DNA from: Sacculina carcini
Taxonomy: Eukaryota; Arthropoda; Thecostraca; Sacculinidae
NCBI GenBank assembly: GCA_916048095.2
Contig: OU696575.1
Location: 5,675,501-5,739,500, forward strand
Direction: 5' to 3'
DNA: 64,000 bases
The number at the start of each line of letters is the position of its first letter. Position 1 is the stretch's first letter. The position numbers were made by a program, and so were the translations under genes. Below are positions 54,656 through 64,000 of the stretch, piece after piece. The notes under the pieces were generated by a model. It was not told the DNA's origin and ran no database searches. It saw only the letters and a program-made list of their open reading frames with translations.

Positions 54656-55904
54656 GATCCGCACTACGTGCGTCTCGAACATAACAAGTGTAACCACATA
54701 TAATTCAATAAGTAGTGTAGGCATATAAAATTCAAGTGTTCATACTCACATTGAGTCGGATACGCGCTTCAACTATTAGTGCCAAAGGCACGCGAATATT
54801 GGTATTATGGTTCTGGTATGTTTAACCAGCCTGCGACAGAATCGCCGTCTGATCATCAAAATGTTGCACAATCCGTGTGCACGACATTATATAAGTTCGC
54901 ATCGCACATACAGACGCACACGCATACAAACACTGGCTGCACACGTGTTCGTTCATAGAATTTCGGCACACGGACACACATACCAATACAAAATGCAAAA
55001 CGGTATCGTGTGTGCAATTCCTGGGAAGAATTGCAAAATTATGCAAGAACAGTTCGCAGAAAAGATGTGGTGGCAATCTGGCAGGGAAGTTTCTAGCAAT
55101 CGCTCAACTGAATGACAGAAGTGTGTAGAATAAAGGTAAAAAACAAACACCAATAGAAAAATATATGATAATTACAATTACAATATTGGTAAGCTACACA
55201 TATACACTTGAAAAACGCTTCTGGAACACGCACATGCACGACGATGTATTTAATTAAACACTCCGTTTTACTACGCACTCTGCACGCCACTGTGCATTTG
55301 CAAACGCTCGCTGCAATGCACGTGAGTCATGGTATATCGACACACAGACACACACACCAATATATACATCAGTGTGCCGTTCTGTACACTGTGTATGTAT
55401 GTGTGTGTGTGTGTGTGTACGTATACCTGTATGTGTATGTGTGTGTGTGTGCATCTATGTCAGTGTGTGTGTGTGTGTGTGCATGTATGTCAGTGTGTAT
55501 GTGAGTGTGTGTGTGCCTGAGGTGGCAATCTCGCATGGGCATTTCTAGCAATCGCTCAACTGAATGGCACAGTGTGTAGAATAATGGTGAAAAACAAACA
55601 CCAGTAGAAAAATAAATGTTAATTACAATTACAATATTGGTAAGCTACACATATCCACTCGAAAAACGCCTGTGGAACACGCACATGCACGACAATGTAC
55701 TTATTTAAACACTCTGTTTTACTACGCACTCTGCACGCCACTGGGCATTTGCAAACGCTCGCTGCAAACGCTCGCTGCAATGCACGTGAGTCATGGCATA
55801 TCGACACACAGACACACACACCAATATACACCAATGTGCCGTTCTGCACACACACTCACTCACTCACTCACTCACACATGTACGTTGAGCTTTATTATTA
55901 TAGA
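54652..55904 (-). mobile_element. Non-autonomous Helitron copy A
   Basis: Minus strand. The 5' end TCTATAATAATAAAGCTCAA starts at 55904. The 3' side reaches GCACGTAGTGCGGATCTAC at 54652 and stops there at (AT)n without a CTAG. It encodes no protein I recognise. Inside, a ~265-bp subrepeat (CACATGCACGAC.., CTCTGCACGCCACTG, GCATTTGCAAACGCTCGCTG) occurs twice, near 55133-55395 and 55589-55860, separated by (TG)n tracts. Copy B is nearly identical at an offset of about 1306 bp. Confidence 0.75.
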
Positions 55905-55918
55905 TATATATATATATA

Positions 55919-57214
55919 CTAGCGACAAGTTCCGCACTTCGTGCGGTTATGGTCGCTAGTAGATCCGCACTACGTGCGTCTCGAAAATAACAAGTGTAAC
56001 CACATATAATTCAATAAGTAGTGTAGGCATATAAAATTCAAGTGTTCATACTCACATTGAGTCGGATACGCGCTTCAACTATTAGTGCCAAAGGCACGCG
56101 AATATTAGTATTATGGTTCTGGTATGTTTAACCAGCCTGCGACAGAATCGCCGTCTGATCATCAAAATGTTGCACAATCCGTGTGCACGACATTATATAA
56201 GTTCGCATCGCACATACAGACGCACACGCATACAAACACTGGCTGCACACGTGTTCGTTCATAGAATTTCGGCACACGGACACACATACCAATACAAAAT
56301 GCAAAACGGTATCGTGTGTGCAATTCCTGGGAAGAATTGCAAAATTATGCAAGAACAGTTCGCAGATAAGATGTGGTGGCAATCTGGCAGGGAAGTTTCT
56401 AGCAATCGCTCAACTGAATGACAAAGGTGTGTAGAATAAATGTAAAAAACAAACACCAATAGAAAAATATATGATAATTACAATTACAATATTGGTAAGC
56501 TACACATATACACTTGAAAAACGCTTCTGGAACACGCACATGCACGACGATGTACTTAATTAAACACTCCGTTTTACTACGCACTCTGCACGCCACTGTG
56601 CATTTGCAAACGCTCGCTGCAATGCACGTGAGTCATGGTATATCGACAAACAGACACACACACCAATATATACATCAATGTGCCGTTCTGTACACTGTGT
56701 ATGTATGTGTGTGTGTGTGTGTGTACGTGTACCTGTATGTGTATGTGTGTATGTGTGTGTGTGTGCATCTATGTCAGTGTGTATGTGTGTGTGTGTGTGT
56801 GTGCATGTATGTCAGTGTGTATGTGAGTGTGTGTGTGCCTGAGGTGGCAATCTCGCATGGGCGTTTCTAGCAATCGCTCAACTGAATGGCGCAGTGTGTA
56901 GAATAATGGTGAAAAACAAACACCAGTAGAAAAATAAATGTTAATTACAATTACAATATTGGTAAGCTACACATATCCACTCGAAAAACGCCTGTGGAAC
57001 ACGCACATGCACGACAATGTACTTATTTAAACACTCTGTTTTACTACGCACTCTGCACGCCACTGGGCATTTGCAAACGCTCGCTGCAAACGCTCGCTGC
57101 AATGCACGTGAGTCATGGCATATCGACACACAGACACACACACCAATATACACCAATGTGCCGTTCTGCACACACACTCACTCACACACGTACGTTGAGC
57201 TTTATTATTATAGA
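55919..57214 (-). mobile_element. Non-autonomous Helitron copy B
   Basis: Minus strand, 1296 bp. The 5' end TCTATAATAATAAAGCTCAA starts at 57214; the 3' end CTAG is at 55919-55922, preceded by the hairpin CCGCACGAAGTGCGG and spacer AACTTGTCG. A second, internal 3'-type end (hairpin CGCACGTAGTGCG then GATCTACTAG) lies just upstream of it. Copy A follows head-to-tail across 14 bp of AT. The pair could have come from rolling-circle tandem amplification or from unequal exchange. The stretch 57215-57595 holds no recognisable feature. Confidence 0.82.
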
Positions 57215-57595
57215 TATATATATACCTACAATATACATTCTTAAAAAAATCGGAGTATAATATATTTTGCCTGTGAGGTCACAGGTCAAATTTAGATAAC
57301 CTTTTTTATTTCACCTTGCAGAGCAAAATTACTCAAAATATGTTGTAGAGCTATTCAACAGCTTCAAAATGGTGTTTGGATGGTGTCTCTAGGTGGTCAA
57401 ACAGCTGAGATATTGACTGCTGACCGATATAACAAAGTTTTATTACGAATCAAGCCAGACCATGCTGTATTTTGTTTTAGATTATAATTAACGTTTCTCT
57501 TCTAGCCTCCTGTATATTGTTGTATATTGCTGTATCTGATGGAAGATTGTTTTCGTGTTTGTGTCCGAGTGCGTTTACCTAGCTTGACGTATGCC

Positions 57596-57767
57596 CAGAG
57601 CCGTAGCAGCCGCCCCCCGTACCCCCCGGCCGGGGGGGCCCCGAATGTTGAGGGGCCCCTTTGCTTCACGTATTATGTGATTATATCTAATAAATGCATT
57701 CAATATTCACAATGGGGGCCCCAAGTGTTGCCTTCGGGGGGGGGCATAATTCCTCGCAACGGCTCTG
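57596..57767. mobile_element. hAT-type MITE, copy 1
   Basis: 172 bp with 8-bp duplication CGTATGCC at 57588-57595 and 57768-57775. Ends CAGAGCCGTAGCAGCC and GCAACGGCTCTG are imperfect inverted repeats. The left arm includes the palindrome CCCCCCGGCCGGGGGG. It has no coding capacity. Confidence 0.9.
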
Positions 57768-57972
57768 CGTATGCCATTAATTATATACACCTATTGGAAT
57801 GGAGGATGGTAACCTGCACGCTGAAGGCTGATAGTGCCGACAGTTATTGTGTTTTTGTGTACGTGCGCGTGTTGTGCCATGTGAGCGCTTCCCAGACAGA
57901 ACTCTGTTTAGCAGTAGGAAGATGTGCGACCCATGTGTGACTGCATGCTGGGTAGAGTGTAGAGCGATGTGC

Positions 57973-58229
57973 CAGAGCCGTAGCAACCGCCCCCCGTACC
58001 CCCCGGCCGGGGGGCCCCCGAATGTTGAGGACCCCGTTGCTTCACGTATGATATTAAAATTTATCATATTTATTATGTATAGCCTTTACCTTTTTGCTCA
58101 GATGTTTTCACCTGAGCTTGTATTATGTGATTATGTCTAATAAATAAAGTCATTATTTGGTGCTATATTTATAATGGGGCCCCAAGTGTTCCCTTCGGTG
58201 GGGCCCCATAAGTCCTCGCAGCGGCTCTG
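57973..58229. mobile_element. hAT-type MITE, copy 2
   Basis: About 256 bp, ends CAGAGCCGTAGCAACC and GCAGCGGCTCTG, with duplication GATGTGCC at 57966-57973 and 58230-58237 (sharing one C with the end). It has the same CCCCCCGGCCGGGGGG palindrome and the flanking GGGGCCCCAAGTGTT block as copy 1, plus ~85 bp of extra AT-rich interior. Confidence 0.85.
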
Positions 58230-58239
58230 GATGTGCCCC

Positions 58240-58700
58240 CTCGCTTTTAACGACGGGCATTGGCTCTCATACGTATATGAACTCTGTTGAACTTGTTGTT
58301 CCAGTAACTGCGTCCATGCAGAGTGTACTTTCTAAGCCCGAGGCACGATGCATGGTCTTCAATGGGTGATTCGCACAGTGCCTGCGATAGAAGGCGAGAC
58401 CTTTCTCTCGCTTGACCGGTATATAAGCTGCGTTTTCCCCAGAGACGAGGAGGACTTGGGCGAGTAGGACTAGGGAACTTGAGCCAGGAGGACTTGGGCG
58501 AGTAGGACTTGACTTGAGCGAGGACTACGGACTTGGACACAGTAAGGCTAGGCTGCGGCTCTGTATAATTTAGTTTAACTCGACTCACTTTTAGCCACTC
58601 TGGAGCATCAATACAGTCGGAGCATTTTGTGAACTGTTTTTTCGAACCGACGGCAAGTTATCGCGGCACAACATAAAGAGGTCCTTCTCCAGCGACTGCA
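58240..58700 (+). promoter_or_regulatory. Possible solo LTR or promoter
   Basis: Contains a TATA box in context GACCGGTATATAAGCTGCG (58416-58434), followed by two copies of AGGAGGACTTGGGCGAGTAGG (58448 and 58487), and a GAACCGACGGCA stretch. The layout resembles the U3-R part of an LTR, but no partner LTR or target duplication was found. Beyond it, 58700-59180 shows only an 88-codon frame without recognised features. Confidence 0.35.
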
Positions 58701-59179
58701 CGGCGTAGAGACAAGACAACACAACACATTACAACCGACGGCAATTTTAGCTGAAAAGACCTTCGATGTCAAAATTTTGAGTGTCATAGCTCGGGAACGG
58801 TGTGACCTAGAATACTAAAATTATATATTTTTACTCAACTCAGTGAGTTCTATAAGCCACCAAAAAGAACAAAATCTGAGTCGGATCCGGAATATCAGTG
58901 GTTGAACTGACATGGAGTTACCCATATGTATTGTAAGATATTCCAAGTCAGAATGTATCGTGTTTCATCCTACTAAATTAATTACACCAATGGTTGCATT
59001 GTCCCTAACTCAGTGTGTTAGTGATCGTGGTGTACATATTGAACCCAAATATTGTTTTTCAGCAAACACATCATGTGTCCCGCTGCTGTCGTCTTTTACG
59101 TCTATTCGTCCCTTTTTTGATAATGATGCAGCAGTCACACTTGTACAGTACTTAAACACACTGTCCTTAAAACACTAAA

Positions 59180-59405
59180 TAAATCAGAAATAAAATACAC
59201 GTACAAGCGTATGTACACAAAGCGGCAGTACTCACGAGTAGATCGCGCTGCAGACAAGGTAACGCAAGCAAGATGTATCGCAAACAAGATACGCGAGTGA
59301 ATCGCATTGCAAATAAAGGAACGCGAGTACAAATCGCATCACTAACAATGTAACGCGAGTGAAGCGCGTAATGCATACAAATCAATGCAAATGAATCGCG
59401 GAGCA
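59180..59405. repeat. Degenerate ~35-bp tandem repeat
   Basis: Five or so imperfect units of the form AACGCGAGT..AATCGCA..AACAA occur between 59255 and 59400. Function unknown. Confidence 0.5.
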
Positions 59406-59689
59406 GGCGGAACTGACATAGGCAAGACACATGCACTGACGTATGCACGGCTCCATTGAGTATGTAGATGCATATAAAATGTCAGTGAAATACAATGTCA
59501 CATACAATGCTGCAAGGACAGGAAACTGTGAGCGTGTGCTTATGGCACGTTCCACGAAGTGGTGCGTGACATTGTTGCACATGACGCACCACAAATGAGG
59601 AGAATCAGACTATGTCGCAAATAGCCGTACAAAAGAGGATGTTTCCGACGACGAGAAAGGAAGGACAGAAAAAATTAAAAGAGAGTGGG

Positions 59690-60056
59690 GGCGCCTAGGC
59701 GTGGTACAATTGCAGCATTTCACCGGGATAAAGCGATGAAACTTGGATGATGGATGGGAACCAGACCATCTCCACAAATCTCAAGGCGAAATCGATGGGA
59801 CGCAGAGTAGCACCAGCTTGCGTACTTCGCACAAGGTACCTGCGGTAGACCATACACGGTGTGCGATATATTATAGCAACGGATCTATCTCACCGAGCAC
59901 TCAACACAACAATAACAATAACAATACAACAACAATAGGATGATACAACGCCACGACACACACACCACCACTGCTGTACACACACTGGCTGACGGCCGTT
60001 AGCGTCACCCACGCCTAATACCCTCGCGCCCTCTGGCGGTGTAGGCACACACTACA
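59690..60056 (-). repeat. Putative 3' LTR of the terminal gypsy element
   Basis: On the minus strand, TGTAGTGTGTGCCTACACCG begins at 60056 right after the purine tract AAGGGGAGA, which is where a gypsy 3' LTR should start. The far end cannot be placed, because the partner LTR is outside the window; 59690 is a guess. It includes an AACAACAATAACAATAA-type tract. Confidence 0.45.
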
Positions 60057-60064
60057 TCTCCCCT

Positions 60065-63000
60065 TCAAGTGGTGGAGGGGGCGCTGTCGGCTCTGCAGAC
60101 GTAATCGCTCAGATGCGACGGTGGTCTGCGTGTTCGGGCGCTCCGGCGGAATTGCGGGGTTCGTGAGGCTTCCGATGTACCGCCCACATTCTCCCCCGGC
60201 GGCGGCGGCGGTGATGCGGGTCTGCTTCTGGTCTCCTGCGACGTTAGCGGCGCCGTGCCAACAGATGGCGGCGGCTGCACTTCGAGCGGCGGCTGTACCA
60301 CGGGCGAGGGTGTGTTGGCTGCTGGTCGCAGGTGTCTACGGTTGCGCCAGTAGAGACCGCCGTGAGGCAGGCGCACAGCGTACTGGCGGCGACGGCCAGT
60401 CATGGCGACCACGCCAGTCCGGTCCCAGCGACCGGATGTCGGGTCCTGGAGAGCCACCGTAGTGCCGGGCCGCAACGGCGGCAACACCTTAGCCGACCGG
60501 TTGTATTGGGCGACCTGCTTGTTGTGTAAGCTCGCCGCTCGCCGGTCGCACTCAGCGGTGGGCGGCTGCCACTCCGGCAGAAACGAGCGTGGATGCGCGG
60601 GAACGGCGGACGACACGGGGCGGCCGTACAAAAGCTGCGCGGGGGAGCGACCATCGGCACCCGGCGCGTTGCACAGCTCCAACAGACCGGCGACAAAGGC
60701 GTCTGTGTCGATGTTCCCGTCGTGCGCCGCCTTCTGAATGAGCCGCTTCACCCGTTTCACGGCGGACTCAGCGTGCCCATTAGAAGACGGGAAGTGCGGA
60801 CTGGAGACACGATGGCGTATGTGCCAAAGTCGCAGAAATTCGGCCGTGTGGCGCGCCGTGAACTGTGGGCCGCCGTCTGACGACAGTACGGTCGGAACCC
60901 CCGTCATGGCGAACACATGTCGGAGCATCTTCACCAGCTGGTGAGCCGAGGTGTCACGGCCACAGTCGAACACCAGTGGCCAGTTGGAGAACCGGTCCGC
61001 GCACACGAGGTAGGTCTTCCCTGCGTGTTGGAAAAAATCCGCGGACACCGATTCGAAAGGACGTGTCGGGTGCGGTTCCGTCAGGTATGGCTCTTTTTGC
61101 TGGCTGTCTTTGTACTGCAGACATTTTCGGCACGATGCTACGGCAGTGGCGATTTCGTTGTTCAGGCCCGGCCAGAAGACAGTTTGCCGTGCGCGTTGCA
61201 CAGTCCTGGCCTGCCCCTGGTGACCGTCGTGGAGCCGACGGAGGGTGTCCTTCCGCAAACACCTGGGCACAAGCAGGCGGCAGCCGACCAGGATCAGCCC
61301 ATGGTCCGCAGTGAGCTGGTCGCGCACGCCCCAGAATGGGTGGAGACTGGCGGGCAGCAGATGTTTGTGCTGAGGGAAACCGCCCAGCACGTACGCCATC
61401 AATTGGCGACACTCATCGTCGGCCAGAGACGCAGCTCGCACCGCCTCCAGGGTGGTGTCAATCGGTGACGTGCGATGACCCAGGTCGTCTGCGTCTGTGA
61501 ACGCGTCCAGCGTCTGGACGAAGAATCCAGACGAGCACTCGTCAACGTCAGCGTCAGCATCAGCAGGCTGGGAAGGTGCGCGCGACAGAGCGTCGGCGAT
61601 GTTGTGCTTTGCACCCGGTCTCCAGCTAGCGACAAAAGTCAAGTGCAGCAGACGCTGTCGCATACGTTGCAGGCGCGGGTTGGAGATGTCTCCGAGTGCC
61701 TTCTCGTTCAGTATCGGAACGAGAGGCTTGTGATCGGTGACCACACTGAACGTGGGGAGGCCAGCCAGATACTGATGGCATTTCTGACATGCCCACACAA
61801 CTGCCAGCATCTCCAACTCACACACAGCATACCTGCTTTCGGTGTCGGACACAAATCGCGACCCACACTGGATCAGCTGCCAACGGCCTTGATCATCCCG
61901 CTGGCGAAGAACGAATCCGAGACCTTTCTCACGTGCTGCATCCGTCTCCAGCATTGTGGGCCGCGTTGGGTCGAAGTGACCAAGCACAGGAGGGCTGGCC
62001 AACGCGCGTTTTACGGCCGTGAAAGCAGCGTCGTGTTGTGACGACCACTGCCACTCGACGCCTTTGCGGAGCAGCTGGCGCAGGGGCTCAGCAGCGGAGG
62101 CGATGGAGTCCGAGAAGTCACCGAACTGGTTCGCCAAACCGAGAAAGGACCGCAGGGATGTAAGGTCCGTCGGCGCGGGAAATTCTGCGAGGGCTCGAAT
62201 TTTCTTGTGGTCGACGGTGAATCCAGAGGCGTTGATGTGGAATCCACAGAAATTGGCGGAAGTGGCGGCGAACATAAATTTTTGCAGGTTCAACGTAACG
62301 CCGGCGTCGTCGAAGCGTTGTAGCAGCTGCCAGACTCGCTGCAGATGCTCGTCGTAGCTGGCGGTATACACCAGCACGTCGTCCACGATCTTGCAGGAGT
62401 CGGGTAGGCCAGACAAGGCGACGTCGCCGCGTCGGTTGAACTCGTCGCCGCTGGAGACCAGGCCCATAGGCGCGCGACAGAACCTGAATCGGCCCCACGG
62501 GGTGATGAAGGTGGTGAGGTCTCGGTGCTCGCGCCGCAAGGGCACCTGAAAGTACCCTTGCAATGCGTCCACCTGGGTGAACCACCGATTGCCGAGGCCC
62601 ATACTGCTGACAGCCTCCACAGGCGAGCGAACCGGATGCGTAGGCCGGCGAACGAAGCGGTTGAGGCGTGTGAAGTCCACCGTGAGTCGGCAGCCGTTTG
62701 GCGTGCCATCTGCCTTGCGCTTGCCGACAACGACGATCGGTGAGCACCAGTCTGTCGGGTGGGAGACCGGCTCGATGACGCCCTGCTGCTGAAGCAGCTC
62801 CAGCTGCTGTTGTGCCTGGGCGCGATGACAGAACGGCACGGAGCGGGGAGCCGTCACGTTGTACGGCACCGCTTCATCGCGCAGATCGATCCGCATTGCC
62901 CCGCCTTTCATCTCCCGGAGAGGACCGTCCGTGGAGAACACACGAGGGAAGGCCGCTATAAGCTGCTCGCTATGCGAACGACGATCCGCCGCTGTTGGCT

Positions 63001-64000
63001 GAGCTGTGTTGGTCCAGCGCGGGCATTGCTGAGGTGTGGCTGCCGGTCCAGCGGTCACCTGCTGCAGGTGCTGTTCGCGGGACATCTGCCGAGGGAATGC
63101 GCGGTGCAGTAGACGCAGCTCCACTGCGTCTCGCCAGCAGAGCAGAGCACAGCGCACTGACGGCACCACGTACAGAGTGGAGCGGCAGGAGGCATCACCG
63201 AGTCGCAAGACTGCCTCGCACGTGCCCAGACACCGCAGCAACTGACCGTTGGCGACCCGCAAGCGTGACCGCGGTGGGCGCAAACTATTGTTGGCCACTC
63301 CAAGTTGCTGCGCAATCCCAGCGTCAATTACCGACACATCGGCGCCGGAATCGCATCGCCACTTAACCTCGCGCGGCGCGCGGCCCTCTGCAGAAACGGT
63401 GATGCTAATAGCGGTTACGCGCGTGTGTTTAAAGTCATCAAAAACATCGCCGATATACGAGCACAAAGCAGGTGTATTGACATTCACAACATCGTCAACA
63501 TCATCATCAGTGTCATCGGCGACGTCTCTGACAAAATTGTCCCGACGACGGCCAGCACGGGACTGTGATGAGCGGCAGACGCGCGCGTAGTGCCCGCGCT
63601 TTCCGCACCGACGACACAAGCTCTCCGCGGCGCGGCACGGGGCCGACTGGTGATGCTGCCCACACCGCACACAAGGGGCGGAGCCATCGTCGCGATCTGA
63701 CTGCCGGCTCAGTTGACTGCGCATGCGCGGCTGCTGACGGCGTACAGCCGCGACCTCTGTGCGGGGAACCGGGGAACCAGTCACATCGGCCGAGGCGCTT
63801 CGCATAGCTGCAGCGTTGAAGCGGGCTGACTCAGCCGATTGGCACATTTTGAGTGCCTTGTCCAACGACAGGTCCCTGTGCGCGACTTGCAGGAGCTGGT
63901 GCAGAGCGGCAGAGTCGGACGTCCCCATAACAAGCTGGTCACGCAAACGCTCGTCGCGGCAGGCAGCGCAAAAATCGCAGCTGGCAGCAATTTCTCGCAG
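60065..64000 (-). CDS. Ty3/gypsy Gag-Pol polyprotein, uninterrupted, partial
   Basis: A single open frame from the right edge down to 60065, about 1310 codons in view, with no stop or shift. Counting from the first in-frame Met (63946): tandem knuckles CVRCGQHHQSAPC and CRRCGKRGHYARVC (~92-125); protease CDSGADVSVID (~200); RT with FTQVDALQGYF (motif A) and IVDDVLVYT (motif C); RNase H with ETDAAREKGLGFVL and VVTDHKPLVP; integrase zinc finger (GHQGQARTVQ to CRKCLQYK) and DDE core (VCADRFSNWPLVF, SSDGGPQFTA, SNGHAESAVKRV). C-terminus ends in RRSARTRRPPSHLSDYV. The 5' part of Gag and the 5' LTR lie beyond 64000. It is unrelated in detail to the gypsy at 43395 and seems young and potentially functional. 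Confidence 0.95.
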   Translation of the reverse strand: MREIAASCDFCAACRDERLRDQLVMGTSDSAALHQLLQVAHRDLSLDKALKMCQSAESARFNAAAMRSASADVTGSPVPRTEVAAVRRQQPRMRSQLSRQSDRDDGSAPCVRCGQHHQSAPCRAAESLCRRCGKRGHYARVCRSSQSRAGRRRDNFVRDVADDTDDDVDDVVNVNTPALCSYIGDVFDDFKHTRVTAISITVSAEGRAPREVKWRCDSGADVSVIDAGIAQQLGVANNSLRPPRSRLRVANGQLLRCLGTCEAVLRLGDASCRSTLYVVPSVRCALLCWRDAVELRLLHRAFPRQMSREQHLQQVTAGPAATPQQCPRWTNTAQPTAADRRSHSEQLIAAFPRVFSTDGPLREMKGGAMRIDLRDEAVPYNVTAPRSVPFCHRAQAQQQLELLQQQGVIEPVSHPTDWCSPIVVVGKRKADGTPNGCRLTVDFTRLNRFVRRPTHPVRSPVEAVSSMGLGNRWFTQVDALQGYFQVPLRREHRDLTTFITPWGRFRFCRAPMGLVSSGDEFNRRGDVALSGLPDSCKIVDDVLVYTASYDEHLQRVWQLLQRFDDAGVTLNLQKFMFAATSANFCGFHINASGFTVDHKKIRALAEFPAPTDLTSLRSFLGLANQFGDFSDSIASAAEPLRQLLRKGVEWQWSSQHDAAFTAVKRALASPPVLGHFDPTRPTMLETDAAREKGLGFVLRQRDDQGRWQLIQCGSRFVSDTESRYAVCELEMLAVVWACQKCHQYLAGLPTFSVVTDHKPLVPILNEKALGDISNPRLQRMRQRLLHLTFVASWRPGAKHNIADALSRAPSQPADADADVDECSSGFFVQTLDAFTDADDLGHRTSPIDTTLEAVRAASLADDECRQLMAYVLGGFPQHKHLLPASLHPFWGVRDQLTADHGLILVGCRLLVPRCLRKDTLRRLHDGHQGQARTVQRARQTVFWPGLNNEIATAVASCRKCLQYKDSQQKEPYLTEPHPTRPFESVSADFFQHAGKTYLVCADRFSNWPLVFDCGRDTSAHQLVKMLRHVFAMTGVPTVLSSDGGPQFTARHTAEFLRLWHIRHRVSSPHFPSSNGHAESAVKRVKRLIQKAAHDGNIDTDAFVAGLLELCNAPGADGRSPAQLLYGRPVSSAVPAHPRSFLPEWQPPTAECDRRAASLHNKQVAQYNRSAKVLPPLRPGTTVALQDPTSGRWDRTGVVAMTGRRRQYAVRLPHGGLYWRNRRHLRPAANTPSPVVQPPLEVQPPPSVGTAPLTSQETRSRPASPPPPPGENVGGTSEASRTPQFRRSARTRRPPSHLSDYVCRADSAPSTT

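Noticed and set aside
54807..55115. A conserved 102-codon ORF duplicated at 56113-56421
   Set aside because: Both lie in non-autonomous Helitron copies that are almost identical throughout, so conservation reflects recent duplication; no domain is visible.

Overview
The window is metazoan, almost certainly invertebrate, repeat-dense chromosomal DNA. It is not bacterial: there are no operons or ribosome-binding sites, one transposase gene has spliceable GT-AG introns, and (AT)n and (AC)n microsatellites are everywhere. I find no convincing host gene, tRNA or rRNA. Nearly all recognisable coding sequence belongs to transposable elements, most of them broken. The phylum cannot be fixed from the sequence.

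Layout. 1-6.6 kb: a piggyBac relic, LINE fragments and a second frameshifted piggyBac transposase. 6.99-12.04 kb: a near-complete hAT element with an 8-bp target duplication and a three-exon transposase. 12.3-15.8 kb: a decayed LTR-like retroelement with ~0.5 kb direct repeats. 16.3-19.9 kb: a LINE whose N-terminus is a nuclear-receptor-type C4 zinc-finger DNA-binding domain followed by a PHD-like finger, then reverse transcriptase and a restriction-like endonuclease; (AC)n microsatellite lies on both sides. 21.47-24.03 kb: a young IS630/Tc1-like element whose ~180-bp inverted ends are arrays of 21-bp repeats. 24.3-28.4 kb: a LINE fragment and a Penelope-like element (PLE1) with a long open frame. 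28.42-32.14 kb: a GC-rich cassette between 28-bp inverted repeats, carrying a long virus-glycoprotein-like frame but no recognised polymerase or transposase. 32.1-33.4 kb: a second PLE. 33.54-35.79 kb: a Helitron with both ends. 35.8-39.6 kb: Tc1 and Tigger elements. 39.8-42.4 kb: the 5' part of a LINE. 43.4-50.65 kb: a Ty3/gypsy element with LTRs and a 5-bp duplication, carrying a LINE inserted with a 13-bp duplication. 52.6-57.2 kb: Helitron ends, a complete mariner with one nonsense codon, and two tandem non-autonomous Helitrons. 57.6-58.2 kb: two hAT-type MITEs. 60.06-64 kb: an uninterrupted Ty3/gypsy Gag-Pol frame running off the right edge.

There is no shared pathway. The elements relate by nesting (LINE in gypsy, PLE fragment and hAT next to piggyBac, mariner and Helitrons in (AT)n) and by a recurrent link between element ends and microsatellites. 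The two most unusual objects are the nuclear-receptor-finger LINE and the inverted-repeat-bounded glycoprotein cassette. Positions were read by eye; boundaries not supported by a target duplication or inverted repeat are approximate.
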